A DNA stretch of 64,000 nucleotides from Flavobacteriales bacterium (GTDB lineage: Bacteria; Bacteroidota; Bacteroidia; Flavobacteriales_D; Crocinitomicaceae): the NCBI GenBank assembly GCA_947454525.1, contig CANGJM010000004.1:1-64000 (forward strand), written 5' to 3'. Shown piece after piece: positions 30,814 to 41,181 of the stretch. A model generated the notes under the pieces. That model worked only from the letters and a program-made list of their open reading frames with translations. It was not told where the DNA came from and searched no databases. Position numbers and translations under genes: made by a program. The stretch's first letter is position 1; every line of letters begins with the position of its first letter.

Positions 30814-32763
30814 TTAGTTACGATCGAGTGAACGGAAATTACGAAGGATGCTTCGAATGTCAAATAGGGGAGTGTAATCCCTCGAATAAATCAAGAAAAA
30901 ACGTTCGCGATCTTCTTTTGAGGAAAGGTGAAGGTGATCGAAAGGACCAATGATGCTTTGTTTTTGTTTGGATTTTGTAACGGTCTCTTTGTCAGTGTAT
31001 CCCACGAATGTTTTTTGTCCAATAAGCACGGAAAACAACTGGTGAACAAGAACTTTTCTGTTTTTAAAAATCCAAATATGAACGGGGAGGGTCGCAATGA
31101 AAAACACCGAAAAGACCACATCTATTAATCGTTTGACACGTTTGTTTTCCGGGTGACTCAATGAATTAAAATTCAAGACGTACAATTCTCCCGCTCGATC
31201 GATGGAATTACTTCCAATTAAAAAACTCGTGTCAGGTTGGGCAATTTTAAATTCTAACTCATCCGCAGAGGTTTGTGTCATCCAATGAATGATTTCGGAT
31301 GAACTCAAGGATTTCGCAGAGAAAATGACTTCGTTGATTTTATGCACCGCTACAATTTCACTTAACTGCTGAATGTTTCCGACACTTCCAGTGAATTTCT
31401 CTTGATTGGAAATTCCCAAGATGGAATCAATTTGTGGATAGGTGTTTTCGAGTAATTGTTTCACGCGAAGGAATTCGGATTCATCTCCGATAATCGCAAA
31501 GCGTTTTTTAGGTAATTTGGATAATCCAAAATTCCCCTTGAAGAGTAATTCGTATCCTAATCGAATGAGGAAGAAACTAGCAATGTAAATGAGCGATCCA
31601 AGCAATATGTACAAACGGGAAAACTGCCAATCCTTCGGCAAAAGTGCGTAGGTGGAGAGAATGAAAATGGTACCGAAGAAAACGGATTTAAAAATCAAAC
31701 GGTAACGACTGCCTTTGTCGTAGATTCCGAAAACCAATCCAGACAACATCCAAACGAATGCGTAACTTGGAATCAAATAGTTCATCGCGATATCCGGGAA
31801 AAGAATGTCCTTCATCTTCCATCGTTCTGACAATAGGTATAATCCACCCAAACTTACACCGAAATCTATTGCAGGAAAGGATATTTGCTCGATAAAGCGA
31901 CGGAAAATGGAAATGGAAGCCCGCAAGTAAATGGCGAAATGAATGGCCATCGAAAACAATTTCGCGTTGTTTTGAGAAAAGTGTTTCTTGGCAAAAATGA
32001 CCATCGCTCGGTAAAAAACGAATACATAATTAACGGAACTCTTTTTGGTGCTTTCGCCTTTGTAGTGAATGATTTTCGTTTCCGGAAAATAATAGTTTTT
32101 ATAGCCACCGAGTTGAATGCGGTAGGACAAATCAATGTCCTCGCCATACATGAAAAATGTTTCATCAAGGAATCCAACTTTCTCCAAGGATTCTTTCCGC
32201 ATCAACATAAACGCACCGCTGAGCACGTCCACTTCATTCGTTTCGAATTCACTCAAATACCCCAAGTGATAGCGTCCAAAACGCTTCGATTTTGGGAAAA
32301 GCTTGGACAATCCGAAAATCTTGTAAAACGCTACTTGGGGCGTTGGCAATCCGCGTTTGGACTCTGGAAGAAAACGTCCTTTTCCATCAACCATTCGGAC
32401 TCCTAGTCCACCAGCATCTGGATGTTCGTCCATGAACGCAACGACCTTCGTAAAAGTGTCCTCCTCGACAACGGTGTCAGGATTCAACAACAAGGAATAC
32501 CGTGCGTCCGAAATCGCAAGGGCTTGATTGTTGGCACGGGAAAAGCCAACATTTTCTTTGTTCGCAATTAAATGTACTTGAGGAAACTTGGACTGAACCA
32601 TTTCAACGGAACCGTCCACACTGTTATTATCCACGACAAAAACCTGAACTTTCAAGGAACTACTCGCTGCTAAAACAGCGTTTAAACACTGTTCAAGGAA
32701 GTATGTGACATTGTAATTAACAATGACAACGCTCAAGTCAAATGTGGAATTTTGTTTATCCAT
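30814..32763 (-). CDS. GT2 glycosyltransferase fused to a membrane/Rossmann and degenerate sugar-transferase-like C-terminus
   Basis: DLSVVIVNYNVTYFLEQCL..VDNNSVDGSVEM, GEDIDLSYRI; TM segments; KKRFAIIGDESEFLRVKQLL; KRLIDVVFSVFFIATLPVHIW. Confidence 0.85.
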   Translation of the reverse strand: MDKQNSTFDLSVVIVNYNVTYFLEQCLNAVLAASSSLKVQVFVVDNNSVDGSVEMVQSKFPQVHLIANKENVGFSRANNQALAISDARYSLLLNPDTVVEEDTFTKVVAFMDEHPDAGGLGVRMVDGKGRFLPESKRGLPTPQVAFYKIFGLSKLFPKSKRFGRYHLGYLSEFETNEVDVLSGAFMLMRKESLEKVGFLDETFFMYGEDIDLSYRIQLGGYKNYYFPETKIIHYKGESTKKSSVNYVFVFYRAMVIFAKKHFSQNNAKLFSMAIHFAIYLRASISIFRRFIEQISFPAIDFGVSLGGLYLLSERWKMKDILFPDIAMNYLIPSYAFVWMLSGLVFGIYDKGSRYRLIFKSVFFGTIFILSTYALLPKDWQFSRLYILLGSLIYIASFFLIRLGYELLFKGNFGLSKLPKKRFAIIGDESEFLRVKQLLENTYPQIDSILGISNQEKFTGSVGNIQQLSEIVAVHKINEVIFSAKSLSSSEIIHWMTQTSADELEFKIAQPDTSFLIGSNSIDRAGELYVLNFNSLSHPENKRVKRLIDVVFSVFFIATLPVHIWIFKNRKVLVHQLFSVLIGQKTFVGYTDKETVTKSKQKQSIIGPFDHLHLSSKEDRERFFLIYSRDYTPLFDIRSILRNFRSLDRN

Positions 32764-33139
32764 TCGCTAAGGCAATGCACGAAATTTCGATGTTCACATC
32801 CAAAGGTAGACGCGCAACTTGTACCGTTTCTCTTGCCGGAGGAATCCCCGGAAAATACGATGCGTAAATGGCATTCACTGCCTGAAAATCGTTCAAATCT
32901 TTCAAGAAAATGCTTGTTTTTACCACTTGTTCGATGTTCAATCCTGCTGCCTCTAACAAGGCCACAATGTTTTTCATCACACGATGCGTTGCCACTTCAA
33001 TTGTATCCATTTCCAGTTCACCTGTTTCCGGATTTAAGGGAATTTGTCCGCTAACAAACAACATTCCACCTGCAAGAATCGCTTGGCTGTATGGACCAAC
33101 TGGAGCTGGGGCATTGGGGATTTGTATGGCTTTTTTCAT
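32756..33139 (-). CDS. ridA: RidA family reactive intermediate/imine deaminase
   Basis: NAPAPVGPYSQAILAGGMLFVSGQIPLNPETGE...RETVQVARLPLDVNIEISCIA. Confidence 0.95.
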   Translation of the reverse strand: MKKAIQIPNAPAPVGPYSQAILAGGMLFVSGQIPLNPETGELEMDTIEVATHRVMKNIVALLEAAGLNIEQVVKTSIFLKDLNDFQAVNAIYASYFPGIPPARETVQVARLPLDVNIEISCIALANG

Positions 33140-33176
33140 CGTATTTTGTTTATCCTTCGGATTAAGCGATTTTTTC

Positions 33177-33184
33177 TACTTTTG
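33177..33184 (+). promoter_or_regulatory. -7 promoter box upstream of pabA
   Basis: TACTTTTG (TAnnTTTG) 23 nt before the start codon at 33208. Confidence 0.5.
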
Positions 33185-33207
33185 CAAAGTAACAAAAATC
33201 AAAGAAC

Positions 33208-33771
33208 GTGAAGGTAGTACTAGTGGATTTTTATGATTCTTTCACCTTCAATCTATCCCATTATTTAGAACAATTAAACGTAGAAGTAACGGTGATTCGT
33301 CACGATTATTTGAATCTAGCGGAAATAAATCGGTACGATGCGGTTGTTCTTTCTCCAGGTCCAGGACTCCCAAAGGAAAAGGAAAACTTAATGGAGTTAC
33401 TTTCTAGGTATGTTGGGAAAAAGCCCATTCTTGGCGTTTGTTTGGGAATGCAGGCGATTGCACTGCATCTTGGCGCTTCACTTGAAAACCAACAAGAAGT
33501 AAAACACGGCGTTCAAGGGAAATTGATTGTCAAGCATGATGCGGGATTATTTCAAGGATTGCCAACACAATTTTTGGTTGGATTGTACCACAGTTGGAAA
33601 GTGGTCGGTGTTCCCGAGTCATGGCAAACTTCTCACCTCGAGAATGGTGTATTGATGTCCTTGGAGGTTCCAGATCAACAATTATACGCTGTACAGTTTC
33701 ATCCGGAGTCAATTTTAACGGAGCACGGACTTTCACTCCTTTCAAATTTCATTCAAACCATCAAATCATGA
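33208..33771 (+). CDS. pabA: anthranilate/aminodeoxychorismate synthase glutamine amidotransferase
   Basis: VDFYDSFTFNLSHYLEQL, LSPGPGLP, GVCLGMQAIALHLG, VQFHPESILTEHG. Confidence 0.9.
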   Translation: MKVVLVDFYDSFTFNLSHYLEQLNVEVTVIRHDYLNLAEINRYDAVVLSPGPGLPKEKENLMELLSRYVGKKPILGVCLGMQAIALHLGASLENQQEVKHGVQGKLIVKHDAGLFQGLPTQFLVGLYHSWKVVGVPESWQTSHLENGVLMSLEVPDQQLYAVQFHPESILTEHGLSLLSNFIQTIKS

Positions 33772-34217
33772 TGAAAAAGTTTCTGTTTCTATTCGCGAGT
33801 ATGTTCGTTTATGCGCATTTGTCCGCACAAAGTTGTTTGGGTTATTGGATCACCATCGATGACGAAAGTGGACTGAAGAAATCCATTGTGGAATTGTACA
33901 AAAAGGATGGTAAGATGTATGGGAAAGTCGTTTACATCTACAAAAGAGGAAAGGATGGACCACATTCGCTCTGCGATCAATGCGAGGGAAGTCTCAAAAA
34001 CAAGCCAGTGATGGGCATGCAAATTGTGAAAAACATGAGTTGGGATGGAAGTGAATGGGCGGGAGGCACCATTTTAGATCCCGATAACGGAAAAGTCTAC
34101 GATGCGAAAATTTGGATTCATCCTGAAAACCACGACAAACTCAATGTTCGTGGGTACATTGGACCATTTTTCCGAACACAAACGTGGTTAAAAACAGAAA
34201 AAATTCCAACGGATTAA
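33768..34217 (+). CDS. secreted DUF2147 protein
   Basis: Signal peptide MMKKFLFLFASMFVYAHLSAQ; GYWITIDDESGLKKSIVELYKKDGKMYGKVV...; start set at ATG 33768, overlapping pabA by 4 nt. Confidence 0.88.
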   Translation: MMKKFLFLFASMFVYAHLSAQSCLGYWITIDDESGLKKSIVELYKKDGKMYGKVVYIYKRGKDGPHSLCDQCEGSLKNKPVMGMQIVKNMSWDGSEWAGGTILDPDNGKVYDAKIWIHPENHDKLNVRGYIGPFFRTQTWLKTEKIPTD

Positions 34218-34279
34218 AACCTTTTTTAAACTCTTTTGTTTAATGTTTTATATCAAATTAGAACAAAACGTTAAACAAA

Positions 34280-36712
34280 ATGAAGTCATTTATTACTTTC
34301 CTACTTACCTTATTTATTTTCAGTGGATTACAAGCGCAGAACGGCATCGTTCGTGGACGTGTGTACAATGCACAAACCAACGCAGCAGTTGAAGGTGCTA
34401 AAGTTCAGCTCATTGAACAATCGAAAGGAGCATTCACGCTGGCAGATGGAACCTTTGAATTAACCGGACTTAAACCAGGTGTGTATTCCTTCAAGGCGGT
34501 TTCCATTGGATTTAAGGAATTAATCATCAATGAAATTACGGTAACCAATGCCCGCGCTGTTGATTTGGACTTTGCGATGGAAGAATTAATCCGTGATCAA
34601 AAGGAAGTTGTCGTGAAAGCAACCCCTTTTGTGCGTAAATCGGAATCACCAAACTCTTTGAAAACCCTGAATGCGACGGAAATTGAACGACTTCCAGGTG
34701 CAAACCGCGATGTGAGTCGTGTAATTGCGGCATTGCCAGGTGTTGCTTCGAGAGCGACGTTCCGAAACGACATCATCATTCGCGGTGGTTCTCCTGGAGA
34801 AAATAAGTTTTATTTGGACGGAATTGAAGTTCCAAACATCAATCACTTTGCCACGCAAGGAAGTAGTGGTGGTCCGGTTGGACTTTTAAACGTAAACTTC
34901 ATTCGCGAAGTAGATTTTTACTCCGGTGCCTTTCCAGCAAATCGTGCAAATGGATTGAGTTCCGTGTTAGCGTTTAAACAAAAAGATGGGAACAAGGACG
35001 GACTCATCACCAACTTTTCCTTAGGTTCATCAGATGCTGGATTTACCTTCGATGGTCCACTAGGTAAGAAAGCGGACTTTATTTTCTCTGCACGTAAATC
35101 GTACTTACAATTTTTATTCATGGCTTTGAAGTTGCCGATTCTTCCTTCGTACAATGACAGTCAGTTCAAAGTGAATTACAAAGTCAACGAGAAAAACAAA
35201 GTAACCATTATTGGACTTGGAGCGTTGGATAATTTCAGTTTGAACACGGACGTGAATAAATCATTGACGGATTCGAATTCTATTGAATACAACAACTTCA
35301 TCATTAATAATTTACCGATTCAAAAACAATGGAATTATACGATGGGCGTCAATTGGATTCATTACTCAAAGAATTCCTATCAAAATTTTGTAGCGAGTAG
35401 AAACATGTTGAATAACTCCGCATACCGTTACAAAAACCTGATTGAAACGCCTGAAAACCTCTTGCAAGATTACCGTTCCTTTGAAGCGGAGAATAAATTC
35501 CGTTTTGAGCACACGTATTCCAAAAACGGCTGGAAAGTAAATGCAGGATTTGCCTATGAATATGCGCGCTATTTCTCTTCGACGTATAACAAAATCACCA
35601 TTCAAGGTTCACCAGTGACGATTGACTTTAAATCGAACTTGTTTTTAAGCAAAATGGCTGCCTTTGGACAAGTGAGCAAAGCGTTTTTCAATGATAAATT
35701 GAATACTTCACTTGGATTGAGAACAGATTTCTCTAATTACTCGAAAAGCATGATGAATCCATTGGATCAGCTTTCTCCAAGTTTGGCATTGTCCTACCGC
35801 ATCACGGAAAAAATTGCCTTGAACGCAAGCGTGGCAAGATACCACCAATTGCCATCCTACACGATTTTAGGATATCGAAATCCACAAGGAACCTTGATTA
35901 ACAAGGAGAATGAAGTGAAGTACATTCAAGCAGATCATTTTGTGATTGGAAGTGAATTCTTAACGAAAATGAACTCGCGATTCACACTCGAAGGATTCTA
36001 TAAAAAATACAACCGTTACCCATTCTCTGTGAAGGATTCCTTGTGTTTAGCCAATGTGGGTTCTGATTTCGGAGTGATTGGAAACGAAGAAGTGAAGTCC
36101 ATTTCAACTGGAAGATCGTACGGAATGGAATTCTTGTTTCAACAAAAATTATTCAAAGGTTATTACGCTGTTTTGGCCTACACCTTCGTGAATTCAGAGT
36201 TCCAAGACAAAAACGGAAAATACGTTCCAACAGCTTGGGATAGCAAGCACATCGTCTCATTGACGGGAGGTAAACGCTTCAAAAATGGATGGGAATTGGG
36301 AATGCGTTGGTTATTCTCCGGTGGTTCACCTTATACACCTTACGATGTAGAAACTTCGACGATGATTCAAAACTGGAACATCAATGGACAAGGGATTTTA
36401 GATTATTCCTTATTGAATACGCAACGTGAGTCAAGCTTTCACCAATTAAATGTGCGTGTCGACAAAAAATGGTACTTGGAGAAATTTACCTTGAATTTCT
36501 ATTTGGACATTCAAAATGCCTATGGATACAAAGCGAAGTTAGCTCCAATCATGTTGGTCGAAACAGATTCGAATGGAACACCAATTGTTGATCCAGCAAA
36601 TCCAGGACATTACAAAGCGAAATTCATTGAAAATACAAATGGACTTGTTCAGCCAACTTTGGGAATCATTGTAGAATTCGCCAACAAGAAAAAAAGCAGC
36701 GTTTCCAAGTAG
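34280..36712 (+). CDS. TonB-dependent receptor with N-terminal carboxypeptidase-like domain
   Basis: Signal peptide; IVRGRVYNAQTNAAVEGAKVQL; plug NDIIIRGGSPGENKFYLDGIEVPNINHF; outer-membrane barrel. Confidence 0.93.
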   Translation: MKSFITFLLTLFIFSGLQAQNGIVRGRVYNAQTNAAVEGAKVQLIEQSKGAFTLADGTFELTGLKPGVYSFKAVSIGFKELIINEITVTNARAVDLDFAMEELIRDQKEVVVKATPFVRKSESPNSLKTLNATEIERLPGANRDVSRVIAALPGVASRATFRNDIIIRGGSPGENKFYLDGIEVPNINHFATQGSSGGPVGLLNVNFIREVDFYSGAFPANRANGLSSVLAFKQKDGNKDGLITNFSLGSSDAGFTFDGPLGKKADFIFSARKSYLQFLFMALKLPILPSYNDSQFKVNYKVNEKNKVTIIGLGALDNFSLNTDVNKSLTDSNSIEYNNFIINNLPIQKQWNYTMGVNWIHYSKNSYQNFVASRNMLNNSAYRYKNLIETPENLLQDYRSFEAENKFRFEHTYSKNGWKVNAGFAYEYARYFSSTYNKITIQGSPVTIDFKSNLFLSKMAAFGQVSKAFFNDKLNTSLGLRTDFSNYSKSMMNPLDQLSPSLALSYRITEKIALNASVARYHQLPSYTILGYRNPQGTLINKENEVKYIQADHFVIGSEFLTKMNSRFTLEGFYKKYNRYPFSVKDSLCLANVGSDFGVIGNEEVKSISTGRSYGMEFLFQQKLFKGYYAVLAYTFVNSEFQDKNGKYVPTAWDSKHIVSLTGGKRFKNGWELGMRWLFSGGSPYTPYDVETSTMIQNWNINGQGILDYSLLNTQRESSFHQLNVRVDKKWYLEKFTLNFYLDIQNAYGYKAKLAPIMLVETDSNGTPIVDPANPGHYKAKFIENTNGLVQPTLGIIVEFANKKKSSVSK

Positions 36713-36741
36713 TTGTGATGGTGTGATCACGAAAAAATCCA

Positions 36742-36749
36742 TACCTTTG
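36742..36749 (+). promoter_or_regulatory. -7 promoter box of ndk
   Basis: TACCTTTG (TAnnTTTG) 20 nt upstream of the ATG. Confidence 0.55.
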
Positions 36750-36768
36750 CATCCAAATTAGAAAAAAA

Positions 36769-37188
36769 ATGGCAACGAACCGAACTTTTACAATGCTTAA
36801 GCCTGATGCAATCGAAAACGGGCACATGGGAAAAATCATCGACATGATTATCTCCGCTGGATTCCAGATTAAAGCGATGAAATACACAACGTTATCTGAC
36901 GAACAAGCAAAAAAATTCTACGAAGTACACGCAGAGCGTCCTTTCTACGGAGAATTAGTTGAATACATGACTTCTGGTCCAATCGTAGCGGCAATCTTGG
37001 AAAAAGAAAACGCAGTAGCTGATTTCCGTGCTTTAATTGGTGCAACGGATCCAGCAGAAGCAGCTGACGGAACCATCCGTAAAGCATATGCTGAAAGCAA
37101 AGGAAGAAATGCAGTTCACGGTTCTGACTCTGATGAGAATGCAGAAATCGAAGGACAATTCCATTTTACAGCGGCAGAGATTTTTTAA
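36769..37188 (+). CDS. ndk: nucleoside diphosphate kinase
   Basis: [40 protein letters not shown]. Confidence 0.97.
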   Translation: MATNRTFTMLKPDAIENGHMGKIIDMIISAGFQIKAMKYTTLSDEQAKKFYEVHAERPFYGELVEYMTSGPIVAAILEKENAVADFRALIGATDPAEAADGTIRKAYAESKGRNAVHGSDSDENAEIEGQFHFTAAEIF

Positions 37189-37211
37189 TTTCTGACAATA
37201 CATATTTTTGA

Positions 37212-37235
37212 AAAGACCGCATTGCGGTCTTTTTT
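37212..37235 (+). terminator. Rho-independent terminator after ndk
   Basis: aagaccgca-tt-gcggtcttttttc. Confidence 0.85.
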
Positions 37236-37251
37236 CATTCCATAGTATACC

Positions 37252-38844
37252 ATGAAGAATCAAGAAGCTATTGAAAAAAGAAGAACCTTTGGGATTATTT
37301 CGCATCCCGATGCAGGTAAAACGACGCTAACGGAAAAGTTGTTGCTTTTTGGTGGTGCCATTCAAACAGCTGGTGCCGTTAAAAACAACAAGATCAAAAA
37401 AAGCGCGACTTCGGATTTCATGGAAATTGAAAAGCAACGTGGAATCTCCGTTGCGACTTCCGTGATGGCCTTCGAATACAATGGAAAACAAATTAATATC
37501 CTCGATACACCCGGACACAAGGACTTTGCTGAAGATACATTTCGAACCTTAACAGCTGTCGATAGTGTGATTCTAGTCATTGACTGTGCAAATGGGGTAG
37601 AGGAACAAACGCGTAAGTTGATGGAGGTTTGTCGCATGCGTAAAACGCCGGTGATCATCTTCATCAATAAAATGGACCGCGATGGTAAGGATCCGTTTGA
37701 GTTATTAGATGAATTGGAACAAAGTCTGGACATTAAAGTACGTCCACTGACATGGCCAATTGGAATGGGAGACCGTTTTCAAGGTGTTTACAACATCTAT
37801 CAAAAAGGCTTGAACTTATTCTCGGCGAATAAAACGAAAATTTCGGACGACGTAGTGTCCATTACAGATATTCAGGATGCGGCACTCAATGAAATCATTG
37901 GAGAGAAGCCTGCAGATGAATTGCGCGAGGAACTGGAAATGATTGAAGGTGTTTACGATGCTTTCAGTCGCGAGGCTTACCTTGCGGGAGATGTTGCTCC
38001 AGTTTTCTTTGGATCCGCAGTAAATAATTTCGGTGTCAAAGAATTGTTGGATACGTTCTGTGAAGTTTCGCCATCCCCACGTGGACGTGAAACAGATAAG
38101 CGAATGGTAGAGCCTGGAGACGATCAATTCTCTGGATTTGTCTTTAAAATTCACGCAAACTTAGACCCAAAACACCGCGACCGCATCGCATTCTTGCGCG
38201 TTGTGTCCGGTAAATTTGAACGCAATACCTTTTATCAGCATGTGCGTTTAGACAAAAAACTAAAATTCCCAAATCCAACATCCTTTATGGCGCAGGACAA
38301 AAGTGTCATCGATGAAGCCTTTCCAGGTGATGTTGTTGGTTTATACGATACTGGAAACTTTAAAATTGGTGATACCCTTACAAGTGGCGAAGTGATGATG
38401 TATAAAGGGATTCCAAGTTTCTCTCCTGAAATATTCCAGGAACTAGAAAACTTGGATCCATTGAAATCGAAGCAACTGGAGAAAGGAATCCGTCAGTTAA
38501 TCGATGAAGGAGTCGCTCAGTTATTCGTCCAACAACCTGGAAATCGAAAAATTGTTGGAACGGTTGGACAACTTCAGTTTGAGGTCATCAATTACCGTTT
38601 GATTCACGAATATGGCGCGAATTGTCGATTTGTTCCTAGAAATTACTTCAAAGCATGTTGGATCACCACTGACAACAATGAACAGTTACAAAGTTTCATG
38701 AGAGCGAAGTCCAATTACCTAGCTACAGATAAGGACGAAAACATCGTATTCTTGGCTGAAACTCCGTTCCTTTTGCAAATGGCAGAGCAAGACTATCCAG
38801 ACTTGGTATTCCATAAAACTTCGGAATTTAAATTGGAGATTTAA
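37252..38844 (+). CDS. prfC: peptide chain release factor 3
   Basis: [63 protein letters not shown]. Confidence 0.97.
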   Translation: MKNQEAIEKRRTFGIISHPDAGKTTLTEKLLLFGGAIQTAGAVKNNKIKKSATSDFMEIEKQRGISVATSVMAFEYNGKQINILDTPGHKDFAEDTFRTLTAVDSVILVIDCANGVEEQTRKLMEVCRMRKTPVIIFINKMDRDGKDPFELLDELEQSLDIKVRPLTWPIGMGDRFQGVYNIYQKGLNLFSANKTKISDDVVSITDIQDAALNEIIGEKPADELREELEMIEGVYDAFSREAYLAGDVAPVFFGSAVNNFGVKELLDTFCEVSPSPRGRETDKRMVEPGDDQFSGFVFKIHANLDPKHRDRIAFLRVVSGKFERNTFYQHVRLDKKLKFPNPTSFMAQDKSVIDEAFPGDVVGLYDTGNFKIGDTLTSGEVMMYKGIPSFSPEIFQELENLDPLKSKQLEKGIRQLIDEGVAQLFVQQPGNRKIVGTVGQLQFEVINYRLIHEYGANCRFVPRNYFKACWITTDNNEQLQSFMRAKSNYLATDKDENIVFLAETPFLLQMAEQDYPDLVFHKTSEFKLEI

Positions 38845-38907
38845 TTCGGTTTGTGGAATTTAGGAAGAGATGAATCCTTTTCATACTTTTATCCTAAATC
38901 AATCTGC

Positions 38908-39921
38908 ATGAAAACCATTTTATTCTTCCTCTTCTTTCTTCCATTCTTTTCTTTTAGTCAATCAGCGGAATTTGAAAAATACATTTCCGAAGGTGTGAAA
39001 TATTACGATAGCCGCAATTACGATGCGGCCGTTCAGCAATATCAAAAGGCACTGAAAATTGACAGTAAATCCGAATTAGCGAATTACGAATTGGCCCTGA
39101 CCTATGTAGCAATGAAAGACTACCGAGCGGCATTAAGTTACTGTGAAGTTGCCATCGAAGCAAATGGTAAAAATATCCTAGCTGCCTATCTGATCAAAGG
39201 ATCCTGCCTGGACGAACTAGGACAAACGGAAGAATCAATCAAGCTTTTCGAAAAAGGCATCAAGAAGTTTGGTTACGATCATTTGCTGTGCTACAATTTG
39301 GGGATGGATTATTACCGAATGGGCGACTTGGCAAAAGCACAAGAAATCATTGAACACGGAATCGAAACGAAAAAATCCCATGCGAGTAGTCACATGCTAC
39401 TCGGGTACGTGCTCGCGGATCAAGGAATGAAAGTGAAAAGTATTTTGGCTTTGCATTACTTTCTGCTGTTAGAACCAACGAGTAATCGTTCTGAAAAAGC
39501 ATATGCGCTACTCATGAAACAAATGGGTGGAAATGTCCAAAGGAAAGAAGGAGAAGAAAACACCATCAATATTTACGTAGATCCAAATGCGGATCCAGAA
39601 TTTTCTTCCGCTGAACTGATGCTTTCTATGTTGTCGGTAAGTAGCACTTTGGAGGAGAACAAGGATAAAACGGCGGAAGAAATGTTTATCGAAAACACGA
39701 AGTCTATGTTCATCGTGATGGGTGAATTAAAAAAGAAAAAGAACAAAGGCTTGTATTGGGAATTTTACATTCCCTTATTCGATGAACTCGCGCATTCAAC
39801 GGTTCTCGATGCTTATTGCTATTACATTTCACAACAGTCCAACGAGGTCGCGGCTAAATGGATGGAGGAACACCAAGATCACTTCAACGAGTTAGTGGAG
39901 TGGTTTAAAAAGAATGGATAA
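38908..39921 (+). CDS. secreted tetratricopeptide-repeat protein
   Basis: MKTILFFLFFLPFFSFSQ signal peptide; TPR units; ATG 38908 preferred over the TTG at 38851. Confidence 0.85.
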   Translation: MKTILFFLFFLPFFSFSQSAEFEKYISEGVKYYDSRNYDAAVQQYQKALKIDSKSELANYELALTYVAMKDYRAALSYCEVAIEANGKNILAAYLIKGSCLDELGQTEESIKLFEKGIKKFGYDHLLCYNLGMDYYRMGDLAKAQEIIEHGIETKKSHASSHMLLGYVLADQGMKVKSILALHYFLLLEPTSNRSEKAYALLMKQMGGNVQRKEGEENTINIYVDPNADPEFSSAELMLSMLSVSSTLEENKDKTAEEMFIENTKSMFIVMGELKKKKNKGLYWEFYIPLFDELAHSTVLDAYCYYISQQSNEVAAKWMEEHQDHFNELVEWFKKNG

Positions 39922-39989
39922 ATCTTAACGTTTGTTAAGTAAAACCCTCCTAGAAATCAATTATTTTTGAGAAGACAAACAGCAAACGC

Positions 39990-41114
39990 ATGGAAAGAAG
40001 AAATTTCATAACAAGACTAGGCCTCGGAATATCTTCCTTGGTTGCTTTGCCTTTTGCCTCTTGGTCCAAAGAAAAAGAAGACATGAAAGAAACACAAAAT
40101 AGCATCAAACGCATTCGTGCGCTCGGATTCCAATGGGAAACTGCAGATCCTTTTTTATTCTGTGTCCACCATGAGGATTTCTTTCCGAAGGGAAATGCGC
40201 AACTAGGACCCGATCCAAGTTTATTCAACGGCCGCCACATGGGACAAGATTTCATCGTCAAAGATGGATTCCGCATGTATCACGGCTCCACGGTTCCTGG
40301 CTTCCCCGGACATCCACACCGTGGATTTGAAACGATTACGGTTGTTCGTACAGGTCTTGTCGATCACGCGGATTCGTTAGGCGCTGCAGGGCGTTACGGA
40401 AACGGCGATGTGCAATGGATGACTGCTGGAAAAGGCGTGCAGCATTCGGAAATGTTCCCGCTGTTGAATCAGGACAAAGACAATCCCTTGGAGTTATTTC
40501 AGATTTGGTTGAACCTCCCGAAGAAAAGCAAAATGGTTCAGCCACATTTCAAAATGATTTGGTCGGAATACGTTCCAAAATTCGTTGAGAAGGATGCACA
40601 AGGAAATCAAAGCCACATTGAAGTTTTGGTAGGTAAATTAAATGCGCATCGCGCCATCGGTTCGCCACCAAATTCATGGGCGGCAGATGACAACAACCAT
40701 GTGGCGATTTACAATATCCACTTAGAGCCAAATGCACAATGGACACTTTCTGCAACCGATGCAGGAGTCAATCGTACCTTGTTTTACTACGAAGGAAATC
40801 GTTTAAACATTGATGGACAAGAAATCCCACATTACCATGCGGTGGAAGTGGATCCAACGATGGCGCTGACCTTAAAAAACAACACAGAAACATCCAAAGT
40901 TTTGGTGTTACAAGGACGTCCAATCAACGAGCCTGTCGTTCAACACGGTCCATTCGTGATGAACACCAAAGAAGAAATCTACCAAGCTTTCGAAGACTAC
41001 CAGAAAACACAATTCGGTGGATGGCCATGGTCCCGCTACGATCAAGTGCACGATGTTTCAGAGGGGCGCTTTGCGAAGCATGCCGATGGACATGTGGAGA
41101 AGCCGAAGGGGTAA
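39990..41114 (+). CDS. pirin family protein with Tat-like signal sequence
   Basis: MERRNFITRLGLGISSLVALPFASWS; FNGRHMGQDFIVKDGFRMYHGSTVPGFPGHPHRGFETITVV; WMTAGKGVQHSEM. Confidence 0.9.
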   Translation: MERRNFITRLGLGISSLVALPFASWSKEKEDMKETQNSIKRIRALGFQWETADPFLFCVHHEDFFPKGNAQLGPDPSLFNGRHMGQDFIVKDGFRMYHGSTVPGFPGHPHRGFETITVVRTGLVDHADSLGAAGRYGNGDVQWMTAGKGVQHSEMFPLLNQDKDNPLELFQIWLNLPKKSKMVQPHFKMIWSEYVPKFVEKDAQGNQSHIEVLVGKLNAHRAIGSPPNSWAADDNNHVAIYNIHLEPNAQWTLSATDAGVNRTLFYYEGNRLNIDGQEIPHYHAVEVDPTMALTLKNNTETSKVLVLQGRPINEPVVQHGPFVMNTKEEIYQAFEDYQKTQFGGWPWSRYDQVHDVSEGRFAKHADGHVEKPKG

Positions 41115-41120
41115 TAAAAA

Positions 41121-41179
41121 ACATATTATAATATGTAATTTTACTAAAAATACATATATTTGCATAATATAATATGTAA
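41121..41179 (+). promoter_or_regulatory. hipB promoter/operator region
   Basis: Perfect 16-bp palindrome ACATATTATAATATGT (41121-41136); 12-bp direct repeat TATAATATGTAA at 41127-41138 and 41168-41179; TATATTTG -7 box at 41155-41162 between them. Confidence 0.7.
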
Positions 41180-41181
41180 AT

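Noticed and set aside
31885-32406. 173-aa plus-strand ORF opposite the GT2 gene
   Set aside because: Antisense shadow ORF of a conserved coding region; no domain or promoter evidence.
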